The notes under the pieces are model-generated. The model was not told the DNA's origin and ran no database searches. It was given only the letters and a program-made list of their open reading frames with translations. The position numbers and the translations under genes are program-made. A stretch of 64,000 nt of DNA from Chryseobacterium sp. T16E-39 (GTDB taxonomy: Bacteria > Bacteroidota > Bacteroidia > Flavobacteriales > Weeksellaceae): positions 62,001 to 126,000 of the forward strand of contig NZ_CP022282.1 of the NCBI RefSeq assembly GCF_002216065.1, written 5' to 3'. The number at the start of each line of letters is the position of its first letter. The first letter of the stretch is position 1. Positions 61,108 through 64,000 of the stretch are shown piece after piece.

Positions 61108-62976
61108 ATGCAAAAAATACATCAATTCAATCAATATCTGCTGGAGCGATATCCAACGATCTGGAATACAAAAATTATATGGATGCTTCTTATAAGTATC
61201 CTCATTCATATTCTTTTTTTCGCAATAGGGTACTGGTCTCATATGGACCCAAGGTCACTTCAAACCTATAGCGTAACAGACGATTACTTTAAAAGTGGCG
61301 TTATTTTCATCCACCTTATCATATCGATCTTAATGATCGTGGGTTGGCTGATCACCATGTTTAGAAATAATGCTTTTAAGAATTTTTATCCGGCTTCAAA
61401 AGGAAAGCTATTTGGACAGTTTGTTCAGTATTTTATGATCCTCTTTGCCTGTACGACGTTCTATTTTTCATATATGATTGGTTTCAGAATGTTTATCAAC
61501 CACCAATATCCTGATAAGCGAATAGAAAAAAGTGTGGATGTTATTAACAGGGCTGCTCCTTTTCTTTCTCAGGATCTTGAGCAATATACACTGGATAACA
61601 GGAAGTTTCCCAGTGCATTTTCCGATTTATTCTGTGAAACAGATATCAATAAAATAGATACAAATAAAAAGTATTTTATTTATTATAATAGGGTGTATCA
61701 GTTTTACTCTACATACTCCAAAGTGTCTGATAAACAAGATTTGCGAGGGGATTTTATCGTACCTGAACCTGAAAAAAAGAAGAAAACACCTGTTATCTAT
61801 TTAGAGCTGGATGGAAATAATACCACATTTTATTTTAAAAAAGAGGTGGTGGATCTATCACAGTATGTCAAAACAACTGGTCTGAGTTATTATAATTTTT
61901 CTGATGTTTTTTATGATAATAGTCCAAAAGGTGTTCGTTATCAGAGCGGAAACTATCATGAATATCGGGAAGAAAATTATACAAATAAGGCCTACAAACA
62001 AAAGGCATTTGAAATTAATAAAAGAACAAGCGAGCTTCTAGATAAAGGTAATTCAGCTGAATTAGAAAGTTTGCTTTCTGAATTTTTGAAAATATCCAAA
62101 GCATATAAAATACAGACGAATCTTGAGGCTAAAGAATGGGCTAAAATGATCTATTCTTCTCAAAATAATAATTTTGAACCTACCTATTTTATACGAAAAG
62201 TAAAAGATTATCAGGGAACCGGTGATCCGACTGCCTTAAAGCAATATGAGGCAGATTATGCAGTTTCGGAAACTGAAGCCGTGGTCGCTGATAATGGGAC
62301 CATTGTAAAAGATTCAGTTGCGATAACGGCTCTTAACCCTGAAATCAATAAACAGATTTCTCCTGAGAAATACTTTAAAAATCACCTTACCAACTCCTAT
62401 TTTTATACGGATTCTCTAAAAGATGTTCTAAATAATATTAATACAATAAAGAACTTTGATTTCTTTTCAGAGTACATTCATATCTATCTATGGATCGCTT
62501 TTTTCCTTGCTGCTTTTATTTTTAGTTTCAGAATCGTTGGATTACGGTCACTACTGTTTAGTGTTATAAGTATAGGTGTATTGATTTTGGCTATTACCTT
62601 ATTATCTGTTTTGTATTCTTTTTTGAAGGTCGGAAAAGGGGAGTTCTTTGCTTCTTATCTTACACTGGCTGTTTCTGTGATCATTCTTATGGTACCCATA
62701 TTTATGATGAGAAAAGCCGGAAAAATGATTTCTTCCATTTTTCTTACGATTTCAATGACGGGCTTTGCTCTATTTGTATTTCTGATCTTTGGAATTATCA
62801 GTCTTCATCAGAAAGAAAATTGTATGGATACGAGAACCGTGCATTCTTATATTGAATGTCCCACGGTTATTGATGCGATAGGACTTAATTTAAGCTATAT
62901 TATCTTAGTATGTGGTTTTGTGTTTATGTATTTCTATACCACAATTCTTCAGAAATGGAAAGCAATGCCTCAATAG
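61108..62976 (+). CDS. Large membrane protein, probable permease partner of the ABC ATPase
   Basis: A 622-residue protein with N-terminal hydrophobic segments (about residues 25-45, 65-85 and 107-130). A large Lys/Asn/Tyr-rich soluble region (about 145-440) is followed by a second membrane cluster (about 455-620). The split topology with a large extracytoplasmic domain resembles some ABC-2 or MacB-like exporters, but the sequence is not recognised. The adjacent ATPase supports a permease role. It ends at a terminator. Confidence 0.65.
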   Translation: MQKIHQFNQYLLERYPTIWNTKIIWMLLISILIHILFFAIGYWSHMDPRSLQTYSVTDDYFKSGVIFIHLIISILMIVGWLITMFRNNAFKNFYPASKGKLFGQFVQYFMILFACTTFYFSYMIGFRMFINHQYPDKRIEKSVDVINRAAPFLSQDLEQYTLDNRKFPSAFSDLFCETDINKIDTNKKYFIYYNRVYQFYSTYSKVSDKQDLRGDFIVPEPEKKKKTPVIYLELDGNNTTFYFKKEVVDLSQYVKTTGLSYYNFSDVFYDNSPKGVRYQSGNYHEYREENYTNKAYKQKAFEINKRTSELLDKGNSAELESLLSEFLKISKAYKIQTNLEAKEWAKMIYSSQNNNFEPTYFIRKVKDYQGTGDPTALKQYEADYAVSETEAVVADNGTIVKDSVAITALNPEINKQISPEKYFKNHLTNSYFYTDSLKDVLNNINTIKNFDFFSEYIHIYLWIAFFLAAFIFSFRIVGLRSLLFSVISIGVLILAITLLSVLYSFLKVGKGEFFASYLTLAVSVIILMVPIFMMRKAGKMISSIFLTISMTGFALFVFLIFGIISLHQKENCMDTRTVHSYIECPTVIDAIGLNLSYIILVCGFVFMYFYTTILQKWKAMPQ

Positions 62977-62988
62977 CTTAAACAAGAT

Positions 62989-63021
62989 AAAAATCCTCAT
63001 TTGTATTAAATGAGGATTTTT
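62989..63021 (+). terminator. Intrinsic terminator after the permease gene
   Basis: A 14-bp stem (62989-63002 with 63008-63021) has the loop GTATT and is followed by a T-rich run. Confidence 0.85.
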
Positions 63022-63053
63022 ATTTTTTTAATTGATCATATAATAAGGTGTCG

Positions 63054-63079
63054 AAAAATACTTGTCTGTTTTTCGGTTG
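63054..63079 (+). promoter_or_regulatory. 26-bp direct repeat, copy 1 (upstream of the DUF1203 gene)
   Basis: AAAAATACTTGTC followed by TGTTTTTCGGTTG. It matches the copy at 63588-63613 at 24 of 26 positions and ends 39 bp before the ATG at 63119. This distance is nearly the same as for the second copy. Confidence 0.6.
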
Positions 63080-63118
63080 TAGTATGGATTTTCTGTATCT
63101 AAATTTGAAATAAAAAAT

Positions 63119-63589
63119 ATGACTAATTTTAGATTCGAAGCACTGAATGATGTAGACTTTGCTTATTTGAATGATTTATCAGAAACTGAACTTTCAGAAA
63201 AAAATATAAGAAAGTTGAAAGTAGACAAGTTTCCAGGTTTTCCGTGTAGGGTTACTTTGGAGGATGCAAAAGTTGATGAACATGTTTTTCTTCTTAATTA
63301 TGATTTTCATAAGGCAGACTCTCCCTATAAAGCAAGCGGACCTATTTTTATAAGGGCAAACAAAGCAACCAGAATTTATGAGATCAATGAGGTTCCAACC
63401 ATGTTTAACCACCGGCTTCTTTCTATTCGGGGTTATACCAAAGAAGGAATCATGCTTTTCGCAGACGTTTTCGAAGGAAAACTTTTGAAAGAAAAGATTC
63501 CGGTTATTTTTGAAAATCCGGACATTCAATATATCCATATTCACAATGCAAAACCTGGATGTTTTGGTTGTGCTGTAGCAAGAGCTTAA
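63119..63589 (+). CDS. DUF1203-family protein
   Basis: A 156-residue protein. The conserved DUF1203 pattern is visible: an N-terminal FRFEALN, then FPCRVTLEDAKVDEHVFLLNYDFHKADSPYKASGPIFI, and a C-terminal HIHNAKPGCFGCAVARA with a CxxC pair. No function is established for the family. It is followed by the second copy of the direct repeat and the isocitrate lyase-like gene, suggesting shared regulation. Confidence 0.85.
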   Translation: MTNFRFEALNDVDFAYLNDLSETELSEKNIRKLKVDKFPGFPCRVTLEDAKVDEHVFLLNYDFHKADSPYKASGPIFIRANKATRIYEINEVPTMFNHRLLSIRGYTKEGIMLFADVFEGKLLKEKIPVIFENPDIQYIHIHNAKPGCFGCAVARA

Positions 63590-63613
63590 AAATACTTGTC
63601 CATTTTTCGGTTG
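63588..63613 (+). promoter_or_regulatory. 26-bp direct repeat, copy 2 (upstream of the isocitrate lyase/PEP mutase-like gene)
   Basis: AAAAATACTTGTC followed by CATTTTTCGGTTG. It ends 41 bp before the ATG at 63655 and overlaps the DUF1203 stop codon. Confidence 0.6.
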
Positions 63614-63654
63614 CAAAATAAAGCATACTGTGATTAACTTTATAAAAAAATAAA

Positions 63655-64000
63655 ATGACAAATATTCAAATTTTCAGAGATTTACATCATACTATTGAAC
63701 CACTATTGATCGGGAATGTATGGAATGTACAAAGCGCTAAAATATATGAACAGCTAGGATACAAAGCACTGGCCACTTCAAGTTCTGCCGTAGCAAATAG
63801 CTTGGGTTATGAGGATGGAGAAGGGATGAGTTTTGATGAATATTTCTATATTGTTGAAAGGATATTAAAATCTGTACGTATTCCTTTATCCGTCGATTTA
63901 GAAGGAGGATATGGTAATACAAGTGATCATATTGTTTCTAATATTGCGAGGTTAGCAGCAATGGGAGTGGTGGGTATTAATATTGAAGACAGTATCGTGG
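63655..64000 (+). CDS. Isocitrate lyase/phosphoenolpyruvate mutase-family protein, 3' end outside the window
   Basis: The 115 codons visible read MTNIQIFRDLHHTIEPLLIG and continue with GNVWNVQSAKIYEQLGYKAL, the conserved SVDLEGGYGN metal-site segment and GINIEDS near the cut. These are family hallmarks. Members cleave or rearrange C-C or C-P bonds in small acids. The reaction cannot be assigned from this fragment. It has the second 26-bp direct repeat upstream. Confidence 0.85.
   Translation, partial: MTNIQIFRDLHHTIEPLLIGNVWNVQSAKIYEQLGYKALATSSSAVANSLGYEDGEGMSFDEYFYIVERILKSVRIPLSVDLEGGYGNTSDHIVSNIARLAAMGVVGINIEDSIV

Overview
The window is typical low-GC chromosome of a Bacteroidota flavobacterium, most likely Chryseobacterium or a close Weeksellaceae relative. 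The evidence is a SecD-SecF fusion, two secreted proteins with type IX secretion C-terminal signals, a TonB-type outer-membrane barrel with a carboxypeptidase-regulatory-like N-terminus, promoters of the form TTTG-N19..21-TAnnTTTG, few Shine-Dalgarno sites, and an arginine pathway using an N-acyl-ornithine carbamoyltransferase. No rRNA, tRNA, CRISPR array, complete insertion sequence or prophage was seen.

Layout. 1-3 kb: the end of a sugar or polysaccharide cluster (DegT-type aminotransferase, galE, a nucleotidyltransferase). 3-9 kb, minus strand: an outer-membrane barrel protein, dapF-mltG (peptidoglycan), a Gly/Asn/Tyr-rich lipoprotein and pnuC. 9-24 kb: an amino acid permease, hemN, a secreted sugar dehydrogenase, secDF, a TetA-like exporter, tatA-PAP2-TPR, rlmH and a YihY protein. 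24.26 kb: an unannotated 47-residue double-glycine-leader peptide with six cysteines in a conotoxin-like spacing. 24.4-28.3 kb, minus strand: nhaA, rel and a small protein.

30-41 kb, all minus strand, looks like one carboxylate-use module: porin, MHS-family transporter, two small membrane proteins, a transporter-histidine kinase fusion (CrbS/CbrA type), a stand-alone receiver, and propionyl- and acetyl-CoA synthetases. 41-57 kb carries arginine and pyrimidine synthesis: GNAT, argG, argC, argD, argF', argB, argE, argH, an Lrp regulator, pyrB, carA and carB. A four-helix-bundle (23S-IVS family) gene sits between carA and carB. The carbamoyltransferase has Val90 where acetyl-specific enzymes have Glu, so the pathway probably runs on N-succinyl intermediates. 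pyrB is preceded by a 23-codon leader ORF whose stop codon abuts an intrinsic terminator, which is the architecture of coupled attenuation.

57-64 kb: lipoproteins, an ABC ATPase-membrane protein pair, a DUF1203 protein and a truncated isocitrate lyase/PEP mutase-family gene; the last two share an upstream 26-bp direct repeat.

The most unusual large-scale signal is in the gaps between genes. Three copies of a modular ~140-bp element lie upstream of genes in the same relative orientation; two of them are 116/119 identical and inverted around a 3.4-kb arginine segment. Nearly every arg/car gap also holds degenerate word-like repeats. One of these gaps contains a decayed gene with two in-frame stops.
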